Source: Hyaloperonospora brassicae
Lineage: Eukaryota; Oomycota; Peronosporomycetes; Peronosporales; Peronosporaceae
Reading direction: 5' to 3'
Assembly: GCA_947650285.1 (NCBI GenBank)
Contig: CANTFL010000068.1
Span: 124,001-188,000, forward strand
Length of the DNA: 64,000 bases
Shown: one piece after another, positions 1 through 12,233 of the stretch
Layout of the letters: each line of letters starts with the position of its first letter
How positions within the stretch are numbered: position 1 is the stretch's first letter
Made by a program: the position numbers and the translations under genes
The notes under the pieces: model-generated
The model's input: the letters and a program-made list of their open reading frames with translations, nothing else
Told to the model about the DNA's origin: nothing
The model's database searches: none

Positions 1-597
1 CAGACTGCATAGAAGCCATTAGAGTTCTCAACTCTCTGACATAGTCCGTTAACTCATTCTTACCCAGCGAAGTATATAGGAAGCGTGAGCGCACGCGGTA
101 TGCCTGCTTGGTCAACAAGAAAACTCGCAAACGGTCTACCTTGAGCGAATTCATGTGGGAAGTGCCAAGTAGACATACGTGCCGCACATCAAAGCCCACT
201 TTATAGCTATTCCATCGAGATTAGAGATCGCCAACGAGACCCGCTGGTTTTCGAGTGAGATAAGGCTATTTCTCTCATGGCCATCTCAATCTCACGGATC
301 CAAATGGTGAGGTTTCCCCCCTCCTTCCTTGGGAAATGTTAACGTCCGCCCGACGGGGACGAGGATAAGCCTCTTCTGGTGGCATTGCCACGTAGCGTAA
401 TGGTATAGCCGACGATACTTGGTATTGAACCTGCCCTAAAAGGGCCGTTTCAATTACATGAAGGTATCGACTCGTGCATTGAGCACATGTGAACCTTGTG
501 CAGCTAGAAACTCCACGTTATCAGGGTTCACGGCCGCAGTAAGGTTATCGAGCGCGACCTTTTGAGCCTCGGAAAGAGAGATGTGTATTGTTCCCAT
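1..597 (-). pseudogene. Gypsy family-2 gag, N-terminal part, broken
   Basis: Start of the capsid (gag) polyprotein of a Ty3/Gypsy LTR retrotransposon, read on the minus strand and running out of the window at position 1. Translation begins at an ATG at 597 just inside the LTR at 655-1137. Recognisable gag pieces are NLTIWIREIEMAM near 310-275 and, close to the window edge, VFLLTKQAYRVRSRFLYTSLG followed shortly by DYVRELRTLMASMQ, the hydrophobic and basic pattern of oomycete Gypsy gag. Several frameshifts and in-frame stops separate these blocks, so no intact protein is made. Identification rests on motif memory of the family, not on a database search. Confidence 0.72.
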
Positions 598-654
598 ATA
601 CCAGAAGATCAGTCGTTAAGACTTAGGCGCAGATTGACTACGAGTGCTTCCAAG

Positions 655-1137
655 TATAGCGAAGCTACACATCTCCATAAGTCAGAGGAAGACTTAACGC
701 TCTACAAGCAACTTTGGTTTAGACAACCCGACTTGAAGAGTCAACAAGATCAGAGACCTTACGGTCCCTGTTCCAGGGGGACTAAACGATTCAAAGAATT
801 AAACGCACAGAGTTCACGAGGAATAGATGCCATGACAAGGCGTTGCTAAACTCCTCAAACGATCACAAGACGCCTCAAAAAGGCACGTGTCTATCGGATC
901 AAAATGGGAGCTGAACTTTATTTCTTCTTTTAACCTACCCGAACACCTTAGAACAACGTACTTAACCTACTCACTAATGTCCTGAGTAAAACCTCTCACA
1001 AGATCTCGTAAATAATGGTCGACAGACATCAGTCTTCAACAATTGATACTGTGTTCGAATAACAATTTTAGGGGATCTCATTCCTTGTGTGCACCACACC
1101 TATTGTAGACTACCAGTCGACGTGATACCCCGTTACA
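655..1137 (-). repeat. 5' LTR of Gypsy family 2
   Basis: A 483-bp long terminal repeat. On the minus strand it begins TGTAACGGGG at 1137. The second copy at 60228-60707 matches it over its whole length with scattered substitutions and small indels, and both copies end at the same TGTAAC outer boundary, which defines the LTR edge. Two bases inside the inner edge lies TGGAAGCACTCG (652-641, minus), a candidate primer-binding site that resembles the one in family 1 (TGGTAGCACTTTG). A 95-codon forward ORF at 562-849 falls inside the LTR and is treated as chance. Confidence 0.8.
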
Positions 1138-4100
1138 AGCTCTATCAAGAGGGAACCTTGATGTTGATGTAAACGTACTTTAAAAGTGCACTGATCAGAC
1201 TTGATTCGGAAACGCCTGATTTCTGCTCAGAGCGCTGCTTTCTACTGTTCACAGGACAATGCCAGATTAGTGCGACACATTGAGCCGTGTCGGCGTAGAC
1301 AGGAACAACGCATTTCTAAATGAATGTTGGTGCTCCATGACTGACACGAGCAAAAAATTTGAGGATCTCCATCGGGAAAGTCATCATTAGAAGAATCGTT
1401 CACTAGCATTTGCATCGCACTCAATAAGATACAGTGATACAAAAATATTACGCTCGATGTCGGTGCCGGGATACATGGCGCATTTCGGCTATCCAGATCC
1501 TCTTCTCAGCAGAAATATGTGACTCGTTGAAACTTAAGATAGCGTACAAATGTTGCTCTACCGGTCCTTTTGTCATGGGATGAGCGCGTTACATTTCATT
1601 AATTTTGACCACGTTGATGTAAAAAACGTCGTTATTGACAGTACTCATCAATTCACCTGGCTTAAAAAGTATTTAAATATATATTGCCTTGTAGGGTATA
1701 ATTATTGGGCCGCTCCACTAAGTGTTGATAGAGACCAGAATATAAACCAAATTTACTAACAATCGCTACTAGACGCGCACAATGGGTGGCGAACGGGACA
1801 CCTACAAAGGAGTTTGTAGCTTAATATAGTTCTAGTAAGACAAAGAAGGTTTGATAAAACGAAGTCAATATATATCTAATACAGTTGCACTCTCACCCTA
1901 CTCTATACGTCCTTTCTCAGATCTCCCTAGCGCTTACTCAACTCTTCCGTGCTCGTGACGTCTTAAGCACGTACTCTTGTATCGAAATGAGCACTAGGGC
2001 TTACCAGCTAACTGGAAGAAGCGTATTTTTTGCGACAATATTGGTTTTACTTCTTAAAGGTGTGTAAGAATTTGTCTTTACACGTTTAAGTATAGAAGTT
2101 GATTATACATTTCCGACATTAATGTCGTACTTCCTGTGCAAATCAATTTCACCAACAACTGATTGACTGGACTTGGACAAGGCGACGGATTTGGGCTACA
2201 AATGTTGGACCTGAGGAAGTCGCGATGCAATGAGCTAAGGTAAGGTAACGAGCCATTCGAATTCTTCCTCTGCGAAATGTCATACGCTGAGAAGTAGCAC
2301 CGAATTCCACGATTAATACGATTTTACTTTTACGATAGTGCAGTATTATAGTTTTCTTATGCAAGAGGCCGTCACATTAACTTCTTGTGGTTAATTTATA
2401 ATCCCCCAAACAATAAAGACGACATATATTAAATGAATTAAAAGCTTCAACACCAAATGAAAAGGACTCCATAAAATAAGTGAAATCAAAAAGATTCAAA
2501 ATGATACGATTAACGATTGCAACGGTGATGAGTTAAAACATGTACTTATACAGAGTCAAAGAAGTACAACATGTACTGATATACCAACAAAGTCAATTTG
2601 CGTGCAAAAATTACGCATGGACATTAATTGATCTGACACCACTACATTATCAGTTGCACGTGCGTATAGTGTCATATCGATTTACTATTTATTATGTATC
2701 AATTGGCTGACAATAGAAATATCTGATTCAACGCCACTATATATGACTGCAGTGATGAATCTAAAGGAATGTCAATTATAAAACGTTTATATATTAAAAA
2801 GTTTGCATTGCTATTCATTGATATGGAGAATTGCCGGGATGTAGTGATAACCATTTTAGCATCAATATACTGTGTAATCTGGTCTAGCACAAGAAAATTT
2901 ATGTTTTATATTAGTCTTCACTTTAATACGTCTTTGCATATATTGATGATGCACACTATGTCCATTGTCAACTCTTGATTGCGTATATGTGAGTAGGACG
3001 AGGCGGTACACACGAGTAGTACATCCGCATTCTGCTTTTTGCAGGTAAAACTTTCGGCCATTCAACCAATTACAGTTAGATATCCTTTGCTACTTTGACG
3101 CAACATTGAGAAATATGTTACCGATGAAGTTAAGAACATGTGATTTGTTGATGAAACTGGCAAATATCAGAAAGAGACACACATTAGCAACTATAGTTTT
3201 TATAGTCATATATATTAACGTAAAACATTCTTGGCATCATAAATTTTTTCACAAACATATCAATCTGTTCACCTATTCATCAATCAAATATTTGATGGTG
3301 ATAACTTTTATTCGTGGACGGCAATATTGTTTCCTTTTCTTCAAACAAACACGGCTTCATGATCAAGCGTCACTTCGTGTCCTTACATCTCAATCGAGTA
3401 AATTAAATGCCACGTGAATACTTTTAAAGCAGCACATAAGGTCCCTTCTCGACTTGAGCACCGGAAATAATCTAACGATTCATATATATTTGTGTAAGTG
3501 GCGCGTTTCGCCATCAAATTCGTCTTTTTAAGCACTTTGCAAGCAATAATTCTATGAACCCACCTTTATCTTGGACATGAGCGTCAAATGATTGGTAGTG
3601 CAAAAGCTAAAGCGCCTACGATTTTCTAACGGGACTTTTTAACAATGTAGACGTATCCTCGACTATCTGTGTTTACTACGTGGACTGATGTTAGGCTATT
3701 CGCTACGTTAGTCGGAACTTTTGTTTGACGAATCACATTTCTATGAAATTGTTTGTAGTATTATGCGAATCATTTGACACATATTTATGACACATATAAT
3801 CAAAATGCTAAATACACTAGCAATGGAGGTAAATTCCATCTTTTAATCCAAATAACTAGTTTTCTCTTTATTCGCCATTTAAAAAAACATTATAGCTGCT
3901 TTTAACATTCACAAGTAAAAAAACGGACGACCAAGGAAATATCTTTAGTTGTTATATTCCCGCAAACCCGTCACTAGTTGATGTGGACGAGCGCTTTGTG
4001 TGGGTCGATGCATGGCACTGTATTTTCTTATAGCCGGGCTGATATTGAAGGAGCATAATACAATAGTGCAAAATCTTTTTCCCTGCCCAGTTGCTGCGTG

Positions 4101-4900
4101 ATTCATCGCTTTGCAGCCTATAGCTAAAAATGCTGACGGAAGACGTCAACATACCAGTGTAAAACGTATGATTGCTTGCGCACTGCATCGAGCTTCTGAT
4201 ATAGAGCGTTTATGCGTTATGGTCATAGTACAATACTTGTGGGGGAATGTGAACGGAAGAAGCGTGTACGTCAATTCACTAATTGAAAAAACCCGCGGAT
4301 CATGATTATATGAGGCACACTTCGTACCAGACAAAAGTATAGATACTATATCGAAACAGTACAAGGGAGTATGCTTCCAATACTTTACGCACAATGAACG
4401 TGCAAAGAAAGTGAATAATTTAGGCAAGGGTTCTTGGGAAGGAAATATTGGAAATTCTATCTATTTGATGATCAAGCTTCTTTATAAAAAGTACTACTTT
4501 ACCATACCAACACTATGTTAGAATACAAATCATTATAGGTACAAATATCGCACACTACATTTTTGCTCACTAGTCGCGCAACTTTATATAGCTTTCAGTA
4601 TATCCAATACAAAACAGTAATTAATCAATGCCGGACGTCACCTCTAATGGCAAATATCAATAATATTGACTCGATATCACTAATTATTGATATAAATCTA
4701 AAACTTTGTACATTAAAAAAGGTAGTGCCAGCGGCATGTACCAGAATCCCTCCGCTATATATTACACACCTTATCCATCAGACACTGAATTGACTGATTG
4801 ATGAATGATTGGTGTTTAAGTGATTATGACTGGACCCCTATGGATAAGTAATAACCCATTGTTCTGAGCCAGCGATATTCTTTATAAAGCGCAAGGTTTC
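1138..4900. other. AT-rich, gene-poor stretch
   Basis: No coding sequence could be recognised on either strand. Open frames are all under about 105 codons, overlap one another and carry no family motif. The only explained part is a short LTR-like remnant near 1760-1799. The composition suggests long-decayed repeats. Confidence 0.6.
1760..1799 (+). repeat. Short remnant resembling Gypsy family-1 LTR
   Basis: About 40 bases (AATCGCTACTAGACGCGCAC and the following AATGGGTGGCGAACGG) match the core of the family-1 LTR, which reads AGTCGCTGCTAGACGCGCGC in the copy at 53760-54202. Homology to the left is faint and to the right is lost, so this is at most a fragment of a decayed solo LTR. Confidence 0.4.
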
Positions 4901-5330
4901 CGTAACAGAGTAGATCGTTATTTGAAATTGCTATCACGCAAAGTGGTAATATTACATTGAATAATCGTTTAACAATATCACAAATACAACGAAATTGTTG
5001 AGATGACCCAAAGGTCCGCGCATTGGTTGATTTCTATCACCCCACCAACTACTGCTAGACGTGCGCAACGGGTCGTGAGTAGACGTCATCATGCATTTAG
5101 TTCCATTGGTATAATTGAGTTTGGACAAATCAGACATAAGAGACACCAGGTATAATGATATTGGGTATCATTTTTACTTTTGCTACGACCAAAGTCTTTG
5201 TCTTAGTCGTTTACCCTTTCTTTGTGCAGTGCATAGAGGTAACACGGCGCTGACCCTCACTGTTGTTTGTAAAAGTCGGTTCCGCACTGGTTGTGTAGTT
5301 AGTAGAAATAGCTGCTCTTTTAAAGTTACA
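4901..5330 (+). repeat. Degenerate solo LTR, Gypsy family 1
   Basis: About 430 bp that align along their whole length with the family-1 LTRs at 53760-54202 (+) and 59266-59657 (-). It begins CGTAACAGAG (ancestral TGTAACGGGG) and ends AAAGTTACA (ancestral GTTACA), so both termini are present. Shared internal blocks include TTTAACAATATCAC, the CCCACCA...TGCTAGACG...GCGCAACGGGT core and CTTTTGCTACGACCAAAGTCTT. No gag or primer-binding site follows, which fits LTR-LTR recombination. No target-site duplication is discernible. Confidence 0.75.
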
Positions 5331-8300
5331 ATTTTTGCGCAAGTAAAAATAGCAGCTGTTTAAAATGCTGCACGAATGTGCAGCTTACCTGAAGTCAATT
5401 AAGGTCTCATTCAACATTTTTTTTAATTTGCTTATTCTGCTACTGAGCAGCCCATAACGACCTCGTTGGAGATGCTTATAGTTATATACTTAAAGAAGCT
5501 AATGCACCCGCATGGTGTGCTGAAGGTTGATATTCTACTTCGCGATACTGTCATAAAAGAGAGGTTATCCCTTTAGTCGAGGAGAATCCTCCGTCTGACT
5601 TGACAAAAATCTCCTTGTTCCAAAAGTGATTCATAGGTAGCAAAAAATTGTTTTATGATAGATTACGAATTACCAAGCCGTGGGAGATTAGCCTCGCGAA
5701 ATGAAGGGGTCATCTGACGAAGCAAACCACTTGTCGTAGATAAATTGTCGATTACCTTTGCCTGAACGCAAGATAAGTGTTCTACATCATGGCTCTTGCA
5801 GCTTGTGTCTACTGCTGATTATGTGTCGAGTCATAAAAATTTGATCGAAGTGAATATGGAATCCTTGGTCTCAGTACATATGCTAGCATCGCGCAAGAGG
5901 AGCAAAATTGAAACGTGAATTTTCGCATTTGAAGAGCTATTTATAAAAGGGTTCACGGCGATTAATTAGTGCGTAACAAGATCGTAATGATGACTGAGAT
6001 GATCTCTTTTTTTCTTTCAATCAACCACTTTCTCATCTCCATCAATGTAGTGCGTACCATCATAGCGCTTAGTTTGGAATATACATTGACAATTTTCAAA
6101 CACCTATAGTACTACGGCAATTATTGTCGATATGTCAGATCGTTGTCGCAGGTATGCAATATCTTCATGTGCCAGTTGAATCTGTCGCTTCCAAGTTGTG
6201 ATTGAAATTCGGTTGCAACAAATTTGGCAGAATGCCCACATCGAATTTACGGTTAAGACTGAGCCGGATGTCAAGAGAGGCGTGAATGCTTCACCTTCTT
6301 TATGGGACATGATTCTTGTCAAATATGCATTGATAATTTTAATTGCATCCTTGGGCTGGCGTAAGGATGCCTGATCATCCCCACTGTAGATCGCGCGTCT
6401 CTTTCGAGAATTAGGAAGATATTAATAGATTTATGTATGCTTTTACAAGCGTTTCGTGCACTTTCAAAGGTTCCCATAGATCCAGCCAATGGATTTCTTC
6501 GCACGATATAATAGGCCAAATTGTTCCACCATCAGATGGGATCAGGGCTTCCACCGGTTACAAGAGAGCAAATTGACACGAAATTAGACAAAGTGGCTTG
6601 TCAATTTTTTTATTTACGTCGAGGCGGTTCAAGATACTGTTTGATGAAAGCGACGCCCATCTCTTGAAGAAATCAGAAAGGAAGTACAGTGACCAAATTT
6701 GTATAAGCGAGGTCACTTTAAGGACCATCACGACATCCACAAGCTTTATCGCGCAAATGTGAAATTGTGCGAAGATGTGGGGAATAAGTTGTACAGGCGT
6801 CGTTCCCCATCCGATACATTTCGAAGTGGTTGCGACGAATGTTCGAACGCTCGTGCTAAATTTCATCTGAGCTATTAAAGTACAAACAAGGCCTTCATTG
6901 GATTGTAAACATGCTATTTGTTACTGGTGATGAGATACTTTTGTGAGTGAGGAGGTCCATTTTATGTGCGGGTCCTTGAGGCGCGACACCATATGAGTTC
7001 GATAATATAATCCAGGACGTACAGGCTCTCTAGATCGTCGGAAAATTCACAGACCGGCAGTATAAAAAATGTCAAGTTTGTCAATTGCAATGTCCACAAC
7101 CGTAAGACATTTGTCAAAGTATACATCAAAGAATACTAAATGAACATGATCAATGCTCAATTTTTACCTGATATTATATATATACATATATACATGTATA
7201 TACTAATTTTTATATAGATAATTAAACTAGCTTTTCTGGAAATAACTGATAGGTCTAATTGGAATCATGTGGGGACCTTATTTGTGACATATGACGAAAC
7301 AAATAGATTTGTGAGAACTATAAATGTCTTAAGAAGTATCATTTATATTTGGCCGCACATTGAATATACCTGTAATTAAAAAAAGATCATTGATTTATCG
7401 CGCAGGTACATCTGTGTAAGGTTCCTTTGCCCATTGGGGCAGCTGTGCATATACCTTCTCGGATACATAGCTAAGTACGTATATTAAGACATCTGCTTAT
7501 CTCAAATTGCTTATTGTTTATTAAATACATTATCTTTCGTCACAAATCTTTAATCAAAATTCGACCGCATAGATCGTTTAAAATGAGTCTTTGACTTAAG
7601 AATGGACACGTATAAACATAAAATTGATGATTAGTAGCAACTCAAAACTATATCGTTGTGTGATGTTTGATTGATTTTTATATCTATATTTAAATCAATC
7701 GTTCGTGCAAACTTAAGACTCAGCTAATTTGTTTGAGGTTTTATGATGCTATAATCAAATTATTTGTATGATTGTCGCAATTACATAGTATCAACAGAAC
7801 CCAATCCGAAAGTACTGCATTTGATCGGTAATACAAATATATTGACAAGCACTTGACTTTTGTAAGTCTATAAAGAGGTCGTAGAACTAATATTATATTA
7901 GTGCTCTGCTGGGCTTGTAATACATATGGTTACATGCACTTAAGTACCCTATAACGTTTTCTTTAAGTACTTAATCTGGATGAGTCTTGAATATTTTAAA
8001 AGATAATACTCCTTACCTCAATGTGTGGTAGATATAAATGAATACACTTGTCAAACTTAAATCGGTTAACTCAAACGAAATATAAGAAGGTTATTATTTC
8101 GCTACGTTCTTGATGTTTTGTACTGACTCATAGGCTACTGACCCACTGGATGGCATATACATAATAATTTTTAAGATTTTTATTGTTTTTTAATAGCACG
8201 TTTATGTATATATGAAATCAAAGGTAAATTGAACCATACACAGATTTACATATCCCTAATTTTCGTATTGAATTGTTATGATATGCGATTTAATTAGCAT

Positions 8301-11155
8301 TATGTGTTGAGAGCAACAACCACTCGATGACATATACTAGGATAATGAATATACTGGTAATGTAAAAATATTAGCGTTTCTTTTAGTCGTACATTCATTT
8401 GGAAATTGGGGAAAATGGTGTATTATGGCATATGCTTTCACATTATAATGGTGATTGTAAGTGCTGCTATATAATTTCCTTACTATTTTATCCGAATTAT
8501 ATCGTATAATTACACAAAAATGAATAATTGATTGCCACCAACACGCTAATGGTATCGAGAAAAAAACCAAGAGCGTGGTCTAAAAATATAAACAAAATAG
8601 TTACGAATTTGTTACAATTTCTGAAGATGTAACTTTTCCTTTAGAGTCAACGTAATAAGCTTGCCTTTAATTCTATCCGTACTGTGCACATTGAAGTCAA
8701 AATTTTGCAAATCTATTTAATTTGGCAATAAAAGTCGATGTGACATTAACTTTGCCATCTGTACCTTTCTTTAACATTTTTAGGTGCTGTACAACTAAGG
8801 AATGACAATAAAAAGCATTTAAATCTGCTACGCTGTTCCAACTTCAGGCCAGATTGATCTGCTCCTTCCTTGTAATATTACGATATAGTTAATATTAGTA
8901 TCATGATACGAATATACGTGTAAAAAATCAATCATGTATTCATATGCTGATATATTAAATAGCACTATGTTCTAACTGACGTTAATTTAGCGGATGCCTC
9001 GAGTATCACGTATTTGTAAGTAACACCCTCATTGCAATCTAGCATTTAATAATGTACACTTACATAAAGGTAATGATTGAGCTTCATAAAGGTTCCTTGT
9101 TATATGCCTTTATCATGCCAGCCTTTAGAGTACAAACGATCAGTAAAACGCTTCATCAAGCCGGTATGGACGACATGCTGTACAATAGAACATTCGTGTG
9201 CTTCAAAACATAAATAAAAAAGGCAGCATTGCTACATGCAGCTGCAATCTACCTGACGCCCAAAACTATGCGTTTATGCAACACTTTTCTGGAGTCGAAC
9301 GAAACGTCTTCGAAAATTAAAAAAATTCTCTTGAGCGCCTGGTATAAAGCTGCCATGAGTAATCAACAGATTGTAATATATATAATGATATTTTCGGTCT
9401 ATTGACGTAACAGTGATGATCCTATGGACCAGCTAATCAAAAATGCGACGGCGGGCCATGAGAATTGTTGGTCGATATGTTAGTGTATATGGAAATTATG
9501 AAAGGTAACGAGCATGTGTTATCCTGCCGCGTTACACTATCTTGCATTTTGATAGAAAAAGTGCTTTGACACTTAAAATTTGTTTTAAAAAAACAAAAGT
9601 AAATAGATGGCTTGTTATAAGTGCCTACACGTCCATTCTTTTATTTCTGGCTTATTCTTATCGGACGCATTGTCCTGCCATTGACAAACCAAATTATGAT
9701 ACGTTATAAATGATATCGCATGGTCAGTACAAATTCATGATCGACATGTTTTCATGCAAACACGTCCATTCTAGACCTAAAATAACAAAGTGCATATGTC
9801 TTCAATATTGTTTAAAAAAATAATATCTATGAGCTTATATAATTCTTGTCGATCATTAAGCCGAGTTATGTTCTCTCCTTCTCTGATGGGTATTTTGAAT
9901 CATTTTGGAAGTTTGTAAAGCTCGAATTAGGCGTTATTTCAGTATTATTGATAAACACCAATGCATTTACAGGAAAAGATGCAAAAGGTGAATCCTCAAA
10001 TAATATTATACGCATACTCTACAACTGGTAATAAAAATATATTGTACGTAGCGCAAGTCGCAAAGTACGTTAAATCATCGTTTTTTCGAGTTGATCATGT
10101 ATGCAACGGTAAAGGCATAAAACTGAATAAAGCATTATTCGATCAGTCTCGTATATTAAATTGTCAGGCAAGGTAACACATTGCAAATATTGATCGAGTG
10201 CATTATTACTGGACTGGATATCTGCACACTAATTACTGACTGTATGAGCTCGCCCCCAGCGACGAAATTCAAAATAGGTGTCATACCACTATATGTATAT
10301 ATAGTATTTAAGAACAAGGTATAATGATAGGACCAACATGGTCGACAAAAAATATTCTGTAAAAGATTTTATATTGATGTCTATGCTGTAACTAAAATTA
10401 CCTGTATCTTTTTATATACGTACACTTAGTATGTGCTTTTTACGAAATCACTATATGTAATTGGAAATGAGACATACTTACTCCCGGTAAGAATTGAAAA
10501 TTTATTGGCAATCATAAAAATGTTAAGGGTGATGTGCCGTACGTCAGACGAAAATAAGTATAATAATGCCATTCTGTCACTTCACATAGATAACGAATTA
10601 ATACAAGCTTGATGATTTGTTTCGAGCGGTCATTATAAGATTGACTTGTTTTTCAATAAGGTCCGAAATCTGACGAAGTGGAGCATCTGACCGAAACGAT
10701 ATGTTAAATAAACTGAGACTAGACGATAATCACGCGGGATCGCTAATTTTTACTTCATCTGGCTTACTGTTAGATAACATGTGTCAATCTTGCCAATATC
10801 GCGATGACACGTAAGAAGAACAACAATGTTGTAATGCGTCGCCAATGGCACGTGAAAACGTCAACTGATAGATAAAATGTACCACGAGCTCAAGATATAT
10901 GTACCAAATGTACATTTCGCCATTGGTAAAATCGAAATGAGAGATGATATTTGATTACTAAAACGAGTACAAATCATACTTATGTATATAGTAAAAGAGA
11001 AGATTCATGATAATAGGTCGTATTAAAATGAAGCGTAAGCCTACAAAAGAGTCACTTAAACAAAGTAAAGCGTGATTTGTGATGATTAAAAAATGAATGT
11101 CGCATGATCAGCATAATACGATTAACAAGTTTATATATATAAAGTTGCTTACAAG
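5331..11155. other. AT-rich desert, nothing recognised
   Basis: Very AT-rich sequence with simple TA-rich runs, for example near 7175-7205. Open frames are short, overlapping and without motif. No RNA gene, tandem array or mobile element could be identified. Confidence 0.6.
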
Positions 11156-11840
11156 ATGTGTGTGGTGAGTGGAAAACACAAAATTTGTCGTGGTCCGACC
11201 TATTTTTGGGCCCCAGAAGAATTGACTGTTATAAGAGTACTACTTTTCCGATCTTTCTATCTTCTCGGTCTTTTGACTCGTCAATCGGGCGGGCTTTACT
11301 CTTCCGAATGGACTCGTGCCGAGAAAAATATGGCTGTTTTTCTGAAAGGGTTGGAATGGTCGCGGGGAAAATTTTACACGATCACACGCATACGACTACG
11401 GAGCTCAGTGTTAGTCAACCTGATCTCGACGAGATTGCCTCGTCCATTATAAAGATAATAGACCTGAATATACATCTGCCCACCTAAGTCATCTCGCGAT
11501 TTTGCGGCTTGTTTTTTTAAATGCATGCTTACGTTAAACGACAGGTAGAGAATTGTCAATAGATCACGCTTATAGGCTAGAACAAAAAAACGGAATTTTT
11601 TTGTATCAAGTATCGACCTTCTGATCGTCGGGAGCCTTTAATACAATTTGCAATAAATTTGACGCTCATCTCAAAGCAATTTAAACTTTGTTTGATATTG
11701 AGCCGATCAAACCTACGCTACCACTTTGCCTAGCCAAAACTTTCATATGCTGCTGCATATTGCCTATCACCGCTGGTCCTCTCCTCGTTCTATCTAGCTA
11801 ACCTTAATTTCCCCGGGTACTGAAACGCAGATCGTGTATC

Positions 11841-12233
11841 ATGATTCTTGGATTGAAAACCGTGATGTTTATTACACACCACCGTATTTCGTGTGGTACG
11901 TACCAAACGATGTATCGGGATCTCTTATTTGATCACGGATCGCTGATTGATATGTGGGTGGTACGCTCCAAGCCATGTACATTCAAATTCCTTATCATTA
12001 GGGGTCACGGATTGCGAAATCAAATAAATCTTGTATTCTACCGAAATTGCGCTGTACCGCGACAAATGGCTTTTGTCGAGTATGTCCGCGCATTGATGGG
12101 AACAACAATATCCTTGCTTGACGATCATGGGCTTTCGAGTGACCGCCCCACCCGCAAATTAAATATCATTCCAATGACACCTATTCAAGAAATAGAATTT
12201 GATCAACCTATCGTCGCACACAACTTAAACTGA
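11841..12233 (+). other. Unassigned 130-codon open frame
   Basis: One of the longest frames in the AT-rich desert. It starts MILGLKTVMFITHH and ends QPIVAHNLN, with no recognisable domain, signal peptide or family motif. The neighbouring segment 11156-11487 also has two overlapping frames of about 100 codons, again without recognisable content. The local GC content is slightly above that of the desert, so this may be a decayed element, but nothing supports a function. Confidence 0.15.

Noticed and set aside
562..849. 95-codon forward frame
   Set aside because: Lies in the family-2 LTR; the corresponding region in the other LTR copy (60228-60707) does not keep the frame.
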